The notes under the pieces were generated by a model. That model was not told where the DNA came from. It did not search any database and saw only the letters and a program-made list of their open reading frames with translations. Both the position numbers and the translations under genes were made by a program. From contig NZ_CP038255.1 in assembly GCF_004564135.1 (NCBI RefSeq), forward strand, positions 1,582,501 to 1,646,500: a stretch of DNA of 64,000 nucleotides, given 5' to 3'. The stretch comes from Terasakiella sp. SH-1. GTDB lineage: Bacteria > Pseudomonadota > Alphaproteobacteria > Rhodospirillales > Terasakiellaceae. Shown here piece by piece: positions 8,111-18,293 of this stretch (within the stretch, counting starts at the first letter, position 1; every line of letters begins with the position of its first letter).

Positions 8111-9064
8111 TCAAAACAACTCAATATCGTCTGAGGACTCAGCATGTTCAACCTGCAAGTCACCACCGGATGCATGTTCGTCAAACTCATCATTGCCATT
8201 ATCAAAAAGAGTATGTTTTACAAACCGTTCTCTCATCTCACCTAACTTAAATCCAGAAATCATACTTTCAATCCAGACCTGATCGGGTTCAGCAACATAA
8301 TCACGCCCCAAAGAAGGAGCGGATGTTTTTTCCATCTCAACCAGCATATCAACGATGACATTCAATGTTGCACTAATATGGGCCAAACGCTGGCTTGTAC
8401 GATCCTGAAACTGCATACGCATGACAACATCGGCAATGCCCTTGGACAAATTGGAAGAATCTTCCTGAGAACGCGCAACAACATCCTCGATACTTTTGCT
8501 TTGCTGAACAATATATTCAATCAAATCTTTAAACTGGTCTTTAACTTTAACTTTCTTGGCAATATCAATTGAGGCGACCTCTCCCAGTGACTGCTCAACC
8601 TTATTCACATCCATCAATGCCTGAGACAGAGCTTCAAAATCAACAGGCTCACCAGATTTCTGCTTTTCACATTCTGTTTGCAAACACGTTTTGGCTTGCC
8701 CTAACAAAGAATGTAGGTTGCCAGTATCCTTTGACAAGTCGATAATTTTATTCAGCGTCTTATTCAGGTTCTCATCAAGTGTTGCCAGAACCTGTTCAAT
8801 GGGAAGCTCTTCCCCATCAAATGTAATCGTAGTGGCTTCCTTAGCAAAAGTATTGATTTTTTCAGCTTGAGTACCCGCAACAAAAGCCAAATTCATGAAG
8901 CGGTCACTGAGTTTTTCAACACTTGTTTCAACAAGTTCAGAAGCTGTTTCAACTTCTTTGGCCAACGCAGACAAGCCATGGCGCTGTGCTGCAGACAGAC
9001 TTAACCAGTTTTCGAGGGCTTCTTCATACTTTTTTTGCTCAGAATTACTCACTGGTTTCCCCAT
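8111..9064 (-). CDS. cheZ: CheZ-like chemotaxis phosphatase
   Basis: This is a 317-residue, largely helical protein. The key region, VVMRMQFQDRTSQRL, matches the E. coli CheZ active-site helix (QDFQDLTGQ): acid D221 and glutamine Q225 occupy the positions that dephosphorylate CheY-P. The C-terminal tail is acidic and ends DDIELF, similar in placement to the CheY-binding tail of CheZ. The N-terminal half is long helices without clear homology and the whole is longer than E. coli CheZ. ATG 9064 overlaps the cheB end by 20 bases; an in-frame GTG at 9073 is an alternative. Homology beyond the motif is weak, so the symbol is provisional. Confidence 0.6.
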   Translation of the reverse strand: MGKPVSNSEQKKYEEALENWLSLSAAQRHGLSALAKEVETASELVETSVEKLSDRFMNLAFVAGTQAEKINTFAKEATTITFDGEELPIEQVLATLDENLNKTLNKIIDLSKDTGNLHSLLGQAKTCLQTECEKQKSGEPVDFEALSQALMDVNKVEQSLGEVASIDIAKKVKVKDQFKDLIEYIVQQSKSIEDVVARSQEDSSNLSKGIADVVMRMQFQDRTSQRLAHISATLNVIVDMLVEMEKTSAPSLGRDYVAEPDQVWIESMISGFKLGEMRERFVKHTLFDNGNDEFDEHASGGDLQVEHAESSDDIELF

Positions 9065-10109
9065 TATTCTCACATAATGAAATCAATTCACCTGCAATTT
9101 TCTTCAAATCCAGTTGCTTGTGAATTGCTCCACGTTCGAATGCTGCCTTTGGCATGCCATAAACCACACAAGACGGTTCATCCTGTCCCAGGTTATAGGC
9201 ACCAGACTGCTTTAACTTAAACATGCCTTCACTACCATCACGCCCCATACCGCTCAGCATGACACCGATGGTTTTTTCCGGTGAGACATGGCTGGCAGAA
9301 TCAAACAAAACATCTACAGAAGGAATATGCCCACTCACAGGATTGCCATCAACAAGACGACAGACCAATTCCCCCTTGCTGCGCGCAATACGCAGATGCA
9401 TATCCCCCGGCGCAATATAAACATTACCCGGTCTTGCCACCGTAAAGTCTTCTGCTTCCTGAACCTGCATGGAACACATGGTGTTCAATCGCTTTGAAAA
9501 GGTACCTGTAAACTGTTTGGGCATATGCTGGACAATAAAGATAGGCGGCATATTTTCCGGCAAACGGCCAAGCACCGTCCGGATTGCCTCAACCCCACCA
9601 GTTGAGGCCCCAACCACAATCATCTCAACCCGGTTGTCCTTAATCGGGTCAACATCGCGTGGCAAGGATTTAACATCACGGTCAATTTCATCCAGCGGGC
9701 TAATGCGCGCACCTGCTGCCGTTTTGACTTTCTTGATGATTTCTCTGGCTTTGTCTTCAAGGCTGCGCTGCACATCTTGCTGAGGTTTTGCAACATAATC
9801 AACCGCACCGATCTCAAGGGCCTGAAGTGTAATATCAGCCCCTTTCTGCGTCAGGGTTGAAATCATCACAACCGGCATGGGGCGCAGCGTCATAATCTTG
9901 CGCAAGAAATCAATGCCGTTCATTTTCGGCATTTCAATATCAAGCGTGATCACATCCGGGTTCAGACGCTTGATCATTTCACGCGCCTTTAAGGCATCAG
10001 GCGCCGCCCCAACAACTTGAATTTCAGGGTCCGAACTCAAAATTGACGTCAGCATCTGCCGGATCAGCGCGCTATCATCAACGATCAGAACTGTAATTTT
10101 ACGAGCCAT
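9045..10109 (-). CDS. cheB: Chemotaxis protein-glutamate methylesterase/glutamine deamidase CheB
   Basis: This 354-residue enzyme removes methyl groups from chemoreceptor glutamates. The receiver domain (about 5-125) has D11/D12, D57 in TLDIEMPKMNG and K109 in VAKP. A linker leads to the methylesterase domain with catalytic S169 (GASTGG), H195 (QHMPKQF) and D291 (GMGRDG). It follows cheD by 21 bp and overlaps the cheZ-like gene. Phosphorylation by the CheA of this operon would activate it. Confidence 0.97.
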   Translation of the reverse strand: MARKITVLIVDDSALIRQMLTSILSSDPEIQVVGAAPDALKAREMIKRLNPDVITLDIEMPKMNGIDFLRKIMTLRPMPVVMISTLTQKGADITLQALEIGAVDYVAKPQQDVQRSLEDKAREIIKKVKTAAGARISPLDEIDRDVKSLPRDVDPIKDNRVEMIVVGASTGGVEAIRTVLGRLPENMPPIFIVQHMPKQFTGTFSKRLNTMCSMQVQEAEDFTVARPGNVYIAPGDMHLRIARSKGELVCRLVDGNPVSGHIPSVDVLFDSASHVSPEKTIGVMLSGMGRDGSEGMFKLKQSGAYNLGQDEPSCVVYGMPKAAFERGAIHKQLDLKKIAGELISLCENNGETSE

Positions 10110-10130
10110 ATTATTGTTCTTACCTTCCCG

Positions 10131-10763
10131 TTAGAAAATTTCGATCGAACCTTCGATCTCGCTCTTCTCGATTTTAGATTTCAAGACCTGTTCTTCAGCC
10201 ACAACAACATCATTGTCATGCTTGTCTAACAGTTTCATTTTCACTTTCCCACTTGAGGGGAAATACACAATCCGCCTGCCCTGCTCTCCACCAAGATGCT
10301 GGGCCGACACCGCCATATGTTCAATTCGCAAGTATGTTTCGACGAAATCAATATTCTTCGATCCGATAAGAGAGGAAGAAGAAATCACATTAGCCCCACC
10401 AAAAAGCTTGATTTCAAGACGATTTCGCGCCCCCCCCATACGTAGTACATCATTAATCAGTACTTCCATAGCATAGTTACCATATCGCATTGAAGCACTA
10501 ACACCACCCCAGTTGCCAGAATCGCTTTCCGGCAACATAAAGTGGTTCACACCGCCAATCCCAGCCTCCGTATCACGCACACAGGCAGCAATACAGGAAC
10601 CCAAAGTTGTCACAATCATTTCTTCTTTGTTATTCGTGACATAATGCGCACCAGGGGCAACTTTAACCGCGAAATGTTTAAAGTTCGGGTCCCAGTAACG
10701 GCGCGGCGCCTGTTGAGTGGACGCCCCGTCTAATGAATAGAGTGAGTTATTATTTGTCGTCAT
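10131..10763 (-). CDS. cheD: Chemoreceptor glutamine deamidase CheD
   Basis: I start at ATG 10763, giving 210 residues, because it is 22 bp after the cheR stop and has a GGGGAA-type site. An upstream extension would run 95 bases into cheR. CheD deamidates receptor glutamines and in some species interacts with CheC/CheX. The catalytic Cys is C57 in TTLGSCIAACV and the catalytic His is H74 in GGVNHFMLPE. The FGGAN motif is present. The gene lies between cheR and cheB, as in many alphaproteobacterial operons. Confidence 0.95.
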   Translation of the reverse strand: MTTNNNSLYSLDGASTQQAPRRYWDPNFKHFAVKVAPGAHYVTNNKEEMIVTTLGSCIAACVRDTEAGIGGVNHFMLPESDSGNWGGVSASMRYGNYAMEVLINDVLRMGGARNRLEIKLFGGANVISSSSLIGSKNIDFVETYLRIEHMAVSAQHLGGEQGRRIVYFPSSGKVKMKLLDKHDNDVVVAEEQVLKSKIEKSEIEGSIEIF

Positions 10764-10785
10764 TTTTTCGTGTTCCCCTTCCCCC

Positions 10786-11721
10786 TCAGAGCACCCGCTG
10801 ATAAATCGTACGGCCATACAGGTCCAAATGACCTTCCGTATCCAATATCGTCTCAGAGTGACCGATGAATAACCAGCCACCGGGTTTTAGCAGTTCTGAA
10901 AACTTACGTGTCATTTCCTGTTTTGTCTTATTATCAAAATAGATCATTACATTGCGACAAAAAATTGCATCAAACGGCCCTTTTACAGGCCACTTTCCAA
11001 TCAAATTCAATTGCTTGAACGAGATATAGTTCCGCAACCTATTGGCTATGTGATATTGATCTCCCTCTTCCCCACGAGGCTGGAAATACCGCATATAGTC
11101 GTTATTAAGTGTTTCACCAGGCTTAAGTTTATAATTGCCGTTACGACCGAATTCCAACATGTTGGTATCCAAATCAGTCGCAAGGATTTTTGCATCTATG
11201 TCCTTGGCATTATGCTGTCTTAAAGCTTTATCAAGGACCATTGCAATACTGTAAGGCTCTTCTCCAGAAGAACAACCCGCAGACCAAATCCGTATCCGTT
11301 TCTGGCGACGGGCTTTAATCTGATGAATGGCTTCGGGGAACACCTGATTTTCAAGATGTTCAAAATGATGATTTTCGCGGAAAAACTTCGTCAGGTTTGT
11401 CGTGATTGCATTAATCAGAAAACCGATTTCCTGATCCCCTTTCGTCCCTGCGAGATAATGCAGATAATCAGAAAAAGACTGCAATCCCAAGGCTCTTAGG
11501 CGACGGGCCAAACGCCCATAGACCATATTTTTCTTATGCTCTTTCATCATAATACCGGTCCGGGTATGAATCAGATCAGCCAGCACCGCGAAGTCCCCAT
11601 CCGAAAACGGGAACTCCCTGGCTTGTTCACGTGGTTTCATAACAAACCATACCTTTGGCTTTTGATTTCCATCACTGCCTGCACTGTTCTTACGAACCAA
11701 TCTGATCTTTTTTTCAACCAT
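10786..11721 (-). CDS. cheR: Chemotaxis protein methyltransferase CheR
   Basis: This 311-residue S-adenosylmethionine-dependent enzyme methylates chemoreceptor glutamates. A helical N-terminal domain (FAVLADLIHTRTGIMM, GRLARRLRALG) precedes the SAM-binding core with WSAGCSSGEEPYSIAM, then ATDLDTNMLE, IFCRNVMIYFD and LFIGHSET. About 35 extra basic N-terminal residues precede the usual start. It begins 12 bp after the mcp stop. That receptor ends in DWEEF, a likely tether for this enzyme. Confidence 0.97.
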   Translation of the reverse strand: MVEKKIRLVRKNSAGSDGNQKPKVWFVMKPREQAREFPFSDGDFAVLADLIHTRTGIMMKEHKKNMVYGRLARRLRALGLQSFSDYLHYLAGTKGDQEIGFLINAITTNLTKFFRENHHFEHLENQVFPEAIHQIKARRQKRIRIWSAGCSSGEEPYSIAMVLDKALRQHNAKDIDAKILATDLDTNMLEFGRNGNYKLKPGETLNNDYMRYFQPRGEEGDQYHIANRLRNYISFKQLNLIGKWPVKGPFDAIFCRNVMIYFDNKTKQEMTRKFSELLKPGGWLFIGHSETILDTEGHLDLYGRTIYQRVL

Positions 11722-11733
11722 AGACCGGCAACC

Positions 11734-14700
11734 TTAGAACTCTTCCCAATCCGCGTCAAAGCCCGCTGCTTCATTCTGAGCAGATTGCGGTTCTTCATCT
11801 GCGAACTCATCAAAGTCATCTTCAAACTCTTCATCAAATGATGCAGAAGACACTGGCGCAGGTGCTGGGGCAACTTTGCTTGCCACCTCCTTTGCAGTGA
11901 CCGGAGCAATTGGTGTTGCTGCACTCGGCTTGCCATCCCCGATTTCGAAGAAGGACATCAATTGCATCATTTTTTCAGACTGCTCTTCAAGCGAACGCGC
12001 ACTTGCAGAACTTTCTTCAACCAATGCCGCGTTTTGCTGCGTCATTTCATCCATTTGCGTTACAGCGGCGTTAATTTCGCCCACACCGGAAGCCTGCTGT
12101 TGGCTGGCTGCGGCAATCTCAGACACAATGTCAGCCACCCGCTTAATGGAGTCCACGATATTTTCAAGAGAGCCCCCTGTATCACCAACAAGTTTCACCC
12201 CTTCACGGACTTGCTGATTACTATCAAGGATCAGGCTCTTGATATCTTTTGCCGCTTCACTACTGCGTTGGGCAAGGGTCCGAACCTCAGAAGCCACAAC
12301 AGCAAAGCCTTTACCGGCATCGCCTGCACGGGCTGCTTCCACCGCCGCATTCAGAGCCAACAAGTTCGTCTGGAAGGCAATTTCATCAATAACACCGATG
12401 ATATCAGATACTTTCTGTGATGAGTCTTCAATAGAAGACATGGCGGTCACAGCCTGTTCAACAACCTTGCCACCATCTTCGGCAACATCACGTGCTTTAA
12501 TTGCTAGCGAGTTTGCCTGCTGTGCGTTATCCGCATTCTGTTTCACAGTCGTGGACATCTCTTCCATTGATGCCGCTGTTTCTTCAAGGCTGGATGCCTG
12601 TGTTTCCGTGCGTTGCGACAGGTCGATAGAGCCCGATGAAATTTCCTTGGAAGCACTGGTGATTTCATTGGAAGACACAATGATATCACCCACAATCCCT
12701 TTCAAACGAACCGACGTCTGGTTGGCATCCTGCTTCAACGTTTCATATGTACCGGCATAATCCTTGGTGATCTGATACTGCAAATCCCCTTTTGCCAATG
12801 CAGACAGAGATTCAGCAATTTCATCAAAGACATCACTGACGGTATCATTCAACGCATTGATACTTTGGGCCAAAGACGCCATAAAGCCTTCTTTGCCATC
12901 CAGTGCAATCGACTGTGTGAAGTCACCGTTTACAACAGCACGCACCACATTGTCGACTTCTTCCTGAACTTTCAGTTCACTGGTGATATCTTTCCATTCA
13001 ACAACACTGCCCAGTCGCTTGCCTTCCTGATCTTTCACAGGGGCTGCTGTCAGTTCAAAGGTACGATCCCCCATCATCATCCGGGTCTTGAAGATATTTT
13101 CAAGCTTGGACAGCATGTCCGCCTGATGTTTCGGGTTCTTGTGATAAATATCAATGGATTGACCCAAAACATTTCTGGCATCGAAATGCGGGATGGATTT
13201 CTTGATATCAGCCTCAGCTACATCCAGCATATGCTGAACCGACGGGTTCATATAAACGATGTCACGTTCTGAATTCGCCACCATAATACAGGTTGTGGCA
13301 TTATCAAGGGCTGCGCGAATACGGTAGTTTTCTTCGGCAATAACACGTTCGCTTTCTTCTTTTTCAAGACGCGCCGTAATATCCGCCCATTCAACAACAC
13401 TGCCCAAACGATTGTTTTCATCATCATACACAGGGGCAGCTGTCAGATTAAATGTACGCCCCCCCAGTTTCAACTGTGTTTGATGAGCTGACGTCAAGTG
13501 AGCTAGAACATCAGCCTGATGCTGCGGGTTCTTGTGATAAATATCAATAGATTGACCCAAAACATTGCGTGCTTCAAAATTAGGCAATGCCTTTTTAATA
13601 TCCGCCTCAGCAACGTTCAGCATTTCCTGAACCGCTGGGTTCATATAGACGACTGTACGCTCCGTATCAGCGACCATAATACAGGTTGTGGCATTATCAA
13701 GGGCTGCACGAATACGCTTGTTTTCAATCCCCATGGAATGAATAAGGTTAAGAGAACGTGCCATATCGCCAAGTTCATCACCACGCTCTTGCATATCCAG
13801 TGACTTCACACGGCCAGCAGCCAGTTCACCAACGATCCCGGTTAATTCAGAAATCGGACGGGAAATACTACGACCAAGAAATGCCCCGACACCAATCGCA
13901 CCAGCAATAATGACGAGGAGAACCAGAAGAACACCATTGCGGATATCATCAATAAAAGCAAAGACCTCTTCTTCTTCCTGCATGGCCAGAACGGCATATT
14001 TCACACCTTTAAATTCAAATGGCGCATACCCAACAAAATGAGGGTGCGGTGCTTCATTCTCACCCCAATCCACCATCTCAGCCATCATCAAGCCAGTTTG
14101 ACCATCCAAGGCTTTTCGCACAAAAGCACCATCGACAGGGCGCTTCAATACAGTTGGTCGATCAATAATCGGAGACTGGTTGCGCGCAAGGCGGTCTTCA
14201 CCGACCAGAATAATTTCACCTGTTTCACCTTGGTTAAAGCGCTTTCCAACAAGCGCATTAATGCGGTCAATCGGCATTTGGAAAATCAAGGCACCACGGG
14301 TGATACCATCAACGACAACAGGTTGGCCAATAAAGCTTGCTGGCGCATCAGCAGATGGCCCGTAAGGTTTAAAGTCATAAAATGCCTGTTCACCTTCACG
14401 AAGCTTAACCGCATCACGGAATGTCTTTGCCAAATCCGTGTCGCGCCATTGGCCTGTATTCAGGTTGGTTGCATAGTCCAGCTCTTTAAAGACCGAATAG
14501 ACCAGGTTCCCCTTGGTATCAATCAGGAACACATCATAATAGCCACGGTCTTCCAAAAATTTGCGATACCAAGGATGGTATGCCTTATGAACCTGACCAT
14601 ACGCCGTTGCATCCCCATTGGCGACATCAAGCTTGTGCTTTTCACCAGTTGGGAACGGATTTTCATTAATGTACATACGCTGGAGATCCGTCTTTGGGTC

Positions 14701-15000
14701 CCCATCATGCATCGACCAAGCCCGAGAGAAAGACAACAATGCCTTTTTCGTCATGGGCGCTTCGGCAATAATGCCCAAGTCATTTTCAATTCGACCGAAG
14801 TAGTTTTTCAGCTCTTCAGCACGCAAAACCGTCAGATTTTGAAACTCGTCACGAATTTTTTCTTCTTCGACAGCCTGAAACTTCATAATTGCAAAAAAAC
14901 CGACGAGCAAGGCGCTCAATGCGGCAGAAGCAGCAATAAATAGCGGAATTTTACGCGATAACTGCCAGAAAGATTTATTGTGGTCCATCTGTTCACTCAT
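11734..15000 (-). CDS. Methyl-accepting chemotaxis protein with double-Cache, tandem PAS and CheR-tethering tail
   Basis: This is a 1088-residue transmembrane receptor. TM1 is about 18-42, followed by a dCache-like periplasmic sensor of about 325 residues, TM2 ([20 protein letters not shown]) and HAMP. Two near-identical PAS domains (each beginning [14 protein letters not shown] and containing [14 protein letters not shown]) come next. A second HAMP-like stretch leads to the signalling hairpin with tip [31 protein letters not shown]. The acidic tail ends DWEEF, matching the xWxxF pentapeptide that tethers CheR/CheB. The sensed ligand is not evident. The gene starts two bases after the frame-corrected cheW stop. 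Confidence 0.95.
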   Translation of the reverse strand: MSEQMDHNKSFWQLSRKIPLFIAASAALSALLVGFFAIMKFQAVEEEKIRDEFQNLTVLRAEELKNYFGRIENDLGIIAEAPMTKKALLSFSRAWSMHDGDPKTDLQRMYINENPFPTGEKHKLDVANGDATAYGQVHKAYHPWYRKFLEDRGYYDVFLIDTKGNLVYSVFKELDYATNLNTGQWRDTDLAKTFRDAVKLREGEQAFYDFKPYGPSADAPASFIGQPVVVDGITRGALIFQMPIDRINALVGKRFNQGETGEIILVGEDRLARNQSPIIDRPTVLKRPVDGAFVRKALDGQTGLMMAEMVDWGENEAPHPHFVGYAPFEFKGVKYAVLAMQEEEEVFAFIDDIRNGVLLVLLVIIAGAIGVGAFLGRSISRPISELTGIVGELAAGRVKSLDMQERGDELGDMARSLNLIHSMGIENKRIRAALDNATTCIMVADTERTVVYMNPAVQEMLNVAEADIKKALPNFEARNVLGQSIDIYHKNPQHQADVLAHLTSAHQTQLKLGGRTFNLTAAPVYDDENNRLGSVVEWADITARLEKEESERVIAEENYRIRAALDNATTCIMVANSERDIVYMNPSVQHMLDVAEADIKKSIPHFDARNVLGQSIDIYHKNPKHQADMLSKLENIFKTRMMMGDRTFELTAAPVKDQEGKRLGSVVEWKDITSELKVQEEVDNVVRAVVNGDFTQSIALDGKEGFMASLAQSINALNDTVSDVFDEIAESLSALAKGDLQYQITKDYAGTYETLKQDANQTSVRLKGIVGDIIVSSNEITSASKEISSGSIDLSQRTETQASSLEETAASMEEMSTTVKQNADNAQQANSLAIKARDVAEDGGKVVEQAVTAMSSIEDSSQKVSDIIGVIDEIAFQTNLLALNAAVEAARAGDAGKGFAVVASEVRTLAQRSSEAAKDIKSLILDSNQQVREGVKLVGDTGGSLENIVDSIKRVADIVSEIAAASQQQASGVGEINAAVTQMDEMTQQNAALVEESSASARSLEEQSEKMMQLMSFFEIGDGKPSAATPIAPVTAKEVASKVAPAPAPVSSASFDEEFEDDFDEFADEEPQSAQNEAAGFDADWEEF

Positions 15001-15002
15001 TT

Positions 15003-15540
15003 TTACTTATCCCCTACAGCTGCTTCACCAAGTGCAATGCCAGTTTCAATGGCCTGCGGGTTAAAGAGAAGATCTACATCCAACAAAGCAACCATGCGGA
15101 GTCACCGTCACAAGGCCACTTAAATATTCATCATCAATATTACGATCCATTTTCGGCACGTCCTGCACTTCATTTTTTGAAATGCTGATAATGTCCGATA
15201 CCGTATCGACCAAAATGCCAACCATACGGTTTTCAACCTGTACGATGACAACGACATGCATCTTTGTTGCTTCTGTCAAGCCCATACCAAAGCGACAGCG
15301 CAAATCAAAAATCGGGACGATCAAGCCACGCAAATTCAAAACACCACGCATAAATTCCGGTGTATTGGGAAGATGTGTTGTTTCTGTCCACGCCTTAATC
15401 TCGCGCACAGCCATAATATCTACACCATATTCCTCTTCACCAATGGTAAAGGTAATATACTGGTTCACTTCTTCTGCACTGCTTTGAAGTTCCCCGTTCT
15501 CATGGACACTTGGCATGAGGTTGTTATCTGTCGGTGCCAT
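15003..15540 (-). pseudogene. cheW: Chemotaxis coupling protein CheW, frameshifted
   Basis: CheW links receptors to CheA. The open frame 15061-15540 encodes 159 residues and is normal through EYLSGLVTV, then ends in an unrelated tail (HGCFVGCRSSL). In the shifted frame the expected CheW end follows at once: MVALLDVDLLFN and onward, stopping at 15003-15005, two bases before the receptor ATG. The break is near 15097-15103 and corresponds to one extra base or two missing bases. The last beta strands of CheW would be lost if the sequence is right. It may be a sequencing error or a real mutation. cheW begins 4 bp after the cheA stop. Confidence 0.85.
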
Positions 15541-15544
15541 GTTA

Positions 15545-17899
15545 TTACTCTCCAGTCAAAAGGACCTGCTGTTGCAGGTTACCGTATTTTCGGCGCTTTT
15601 CTGAACCGTGTTCCATCTCAGCAAGACCATCTACATCCAAGATCAAGGAAACTTTCCCGTTCCCCATAATTGTTGCAGCCGAAATACCTGCAATTGGATC
15701 GTAGTTATCTTCAAGACTTTTAATGACGACCTGTTGTTGGCCCAACAGTTCATCAACCATAATCCCAACATTGCCATAACGTTCGGTTTCAACAATGACA
15801 ACCAGAGCCTCTGCCGGGTTGGTCACAGCATCTTTCACATTAAACAGTCGATAGAGATTAACAATTCGGATGTATTCACCCCGGACGGAAGCCAAAACCC
15901 CACCGTTCACAAGAACCTTCAGCTCTTCTTGAACCGGATGAATACTTTCAATAATAGCCGTCAGCGGAATGATGTATTTTTCAGTACCGCATTTCACAAT
16001 CATCCCGTCCAGAACCGCCAGTGTCAGTGGCAAGGACAGGGAAAAACGTGTTCCCTCCCCCGGTGTGGAAAAGACGGAAATACGACCACCCAAATTAACG
16101 ATATTACGACGCACAACATCCATACCGACGCCGCGCCCCGATACATCACTGATTTGATCGGCCGTGGAAAAACCAGGGGCAAAGATCAAGTTGTCAATTT
16201 CTTCATCATCAAGGTCCTGATCCGGTTCGACAATACCTTTTTCAATAGCTTTTTCCAAAACCTTCTCACGATTGATCCCTCGACCATCGTCACTGATATC
16301 AATCTGAATACGACCACTGCGATGTTCTGCACTCAGATGGATCGTCGCACGTTCGGCCTTACCTGTTGCCAGGCGTTCTTCAGCGGTTTCAATCCCGTGA
16401 TCAACGGAATTTCGGATCATATGGGTTAAGGGGTCCATCAATTGTTCAATAACCGTTTTATCAACCTCGGTCATTTCACCAGATGTAATCAAATCAATTT
16501 TCTTGTTCAGTTTCGTTGATAATTCACGAACCAAACGAGGCATACGGGCAAAAACGGATTTCACCGGCTGCATGCGAATTGCCATAACACTTTCTTGTAA
16601 TTCGCGTGTATGAGCACTGAGGTCTTCAAACCCCTGAGACATAATTTGTCCCGCATTATTAGCCAGATCTTCGGCCTGCTGTTTTAACATCGCTTGTGTA
16701 ATCACAAGCTCCCCAACCATATTGACCAGCTTGTCCACACGATCCAATTCAACACGAATAGAGGAAACTTTTGGACCGGCCGAAGCCGCCGCGCCTGTAT
16801 CAGCCTTGCCTTTTTTAGTTGCAACAGCCTTGGACTTGTTTTTAGGAACAGGCGGCGCTGCAATTTGGGCAGGAGCTGGGTCTGGCTTTTCTTGTGGCTT
16901 GGGTTCAACAACAGGCTCAGGCTGTTTTAGCACTTCCGCAGCAGGCTGTGCTTTTGGAGCAACCTCAACATCTGGCTGGCTCCCCCCCTTGCCAAGCGTA
17001 CTTTCCTTGATCTTTTTGACTTCAAGGGCACAGTCATCGACCACGAACTCAAAGACTTCTTCGATTTCCTCGATAGATTTATCTGTGCGTAACTCAAACA
17101 CCCAGCTCAGATAAGCCACATCAGGTGAAATATCTTTCAAGCTGGGCAAGCGCGATGTATCAACGATTGCCGTACAATCCCCAAGGGAGTTCAGTTCCCG
17201 CGCCAGAAGCAAAGGTTCATTGGCAAACTGAAGAAGATGGGCTTCTGGAACAAAGCTAATGCTGTACAAGGGCAAAGGCGGATCATTGGTTTCTTCTGTT
17301 GCATCACCTGTTTCAGCAACAGGTTCATCAATGAAAAGCCCCCAGCCCTGTTCGTCTTCTTCACTGACGACTGGTGCAGCTGCAGGCTCACGACTGGGTA
17401 CATCATCAAGGAAAAGACCCCAACCTTGTTCTTCTTCTTCGGCAGCAGTCTTATTGTAATCCTGCACTCCCCCTGACGCCGATTGCGAGGCAACGGGTTT
17501 GCCATTTGTATAGGCTTCTAGGTCATTGGCGACCCCTTGCCATATACTTGCATCGACATCTTCTTCATCCTGTGCCATCTGCACTAACGAAGCCAGCACA
17601 TCGTTTGCTGCAATCAGGCAATCTGCAAGCTCTGCATTCAGCTCAAGCTTGCCTTCCCGAAGCTTATCCAATGTCGTTTCGAAAATATGTGAAAAACTCA
17701 CCAGATCAACGAAGTTGAAGGCACCCGCCCCACCCTTGATGGAATGCACACACCGAAAAATGGCGTGCAGGGTTTCTACATCCACATCACTGAGTTCCGC
17801 CTGTAAAACGCCAAGGTGCTCTTCCCCAGAGGCAAGAAGGTCCTGACATTCTTCAAAGTAGGTGGCTTTAAATTGGCTTAGATCGAAGTCTTGAGGCAC
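15545..17899 (-). CDS. cheA: Chemotaxis histidine kinase CheA
   Basis: This 784-residue kinase starts at GTG 17899. P1 HPt carries H52 in VHSIKGGAGAFNF. A linker of about 60 residues follows, containing two copies of EQGWGLF-[LI]-D (about 157-166 and 183-192). Next comes a P2-like region (LLLARELNSLG), a Pro/Ala/Lys-rich linker, dimerisation helices (VGELVITQAML), the ATPase domain with N-box HMIRNSVDHGIE, DDGRGIN and GRGVGMDVV, and the C-terminal CheW-like domain ending in the VDELLGQQQVVIK region. All catalytic parts are intact. It phosphorylates the CheY and CheB of this cluster. Confidence 0.97.
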   Translation of the reverse strand: MPQDFDLSQFKATYFEECQDLLASGEEHLGVLQAELSDVDVETLHAIFRCVHSIKGGAGAFNFVDLVSFSHIFETTLDKLREGKLELNAELADCLIAANDVLASLVQMAQDEEDVDASIWQGVANDLEAYTNGKPVASQSASGGVQDYNKTAAEEEEQGWGLFLDDVPSREPAAAPVVSEEDEQGWGLFIDEPVAETGDATEETNDPPLPLYSISFVPEAHLLQFANEPLLLARELNSLGDCTAIVDTSRLPSLKDISPDVAYLSWVFELRTDKSIEEIEEVFEFVVDDCALEVKKIKESTLGKGGSQPDVEVAPKAQPAAEVLKQPEPVVEPKPQEKPDPAPAQIAAPPVPKNKSKAVATKKGKADTGAAASAGPKVSSIRVELDRVDKLVNMVGELVITQAMLKQQAEDLANNAGQIMSQGFEDLSAHTRELQESVMAIRMQPVKSVFARMPRLVRELSTKLNKKIDLITSGEMTEVDKTVIEQLMDPLTHMIRNSVDHGIETAEERLATGKAERATIHLSAEHRSGRIQIDISDDGRGINREKVLEKAIEKGIVEPDQDLDDEEIDNLIFAPGFSTADQISDVSGRGVGMDVVRRNIVNLGGRISVFSTPGEGTRFSLSLPLTLAVLDGMIVKCGTEKYIIPLTAIIESIHPVQEELKVLVNGGVLASVRGEYIRIVNLYRLFNVKDAVTNPAEALVVIVETERYGNVGIMVDELLGQQQVVIKSLEDNYDPIAGISAATIMGNGKVSLILDVDGLAEMEHGSEKRRKYGNLQQQVLLTGE

Positions 17900-17928
17900 T
17901 GTTCGCGTACCTTTCTACAAGGTTGGTT

Positions 17929-18293
17929 TTACGGACAGACTTTAGAGACAACCTGAAGAAGCTTGTCTGGGCTGAATGGCTTGACAATCCAGCCTGTCGC
18001 ACCTGCTGCACGACCTTCATTTTTCTTTGAACTGTCAGATTCAGTTGTCAGAACCAAGATCGGTGTGATTTATGCACATCATTGGCACGCAGCTGCTTAA
18101 TCAGCGTAATACCATCCATACGTGGCATATTTACATCGGTGATGATCAGATCAACACGGTCATTGCCAAGTTTTGCCAAAGCATCTTCGCCGTCCCCTGC
18201 TTCAATGACATCATGACCAGCATTTCTTAATGTGAAACCAACCATGTCACGCATCGTTTTGGAATCATCAACTGCCAATACACGCAAACCCAT
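17929..18293 (-). pseudogene. cheY: Chemotaxis response regulator CheY, frameshifted
   Basis: The open frame from ATG 18293 gives only 81 residues: a normal receiver start with D9/D10 and D53 (ITDVNMPRMDG), then a stop soon after NDVHK. The other frame continues directly with TPILVLTTESDSSKKNEG, then GATGWIVKPFSP and ends at 17929-17931, supplying the missing Thr and Lys. The 365-base span equals 121 residues plus stop minus one base. A single missing T near 18067 (AAATCACACC for an expected AAATTCACACC) explains it. The ATG overlaps the STAS stop (TAATG). It could be a sequencing error or true inactivation. Confidence 0.85.

Noticed and set aside
14038-14943. 301-residue plus-strand frame
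   Set aside because: It mirrors the chemoreceptor sensor domain on the other strand; no ribosome site or recognisable motif.
15608-16429. 273-residue plus-strand frame
   Set aside because: It is antisense to the cheA catalytic region, a shadow of strong codon bias.
18048-18293. Truncated 81-residue CheY as a true short protein
   Set aside because: The full receiver end follows in the adjacent frame, so a frameshift explains it better than a genuine short product.
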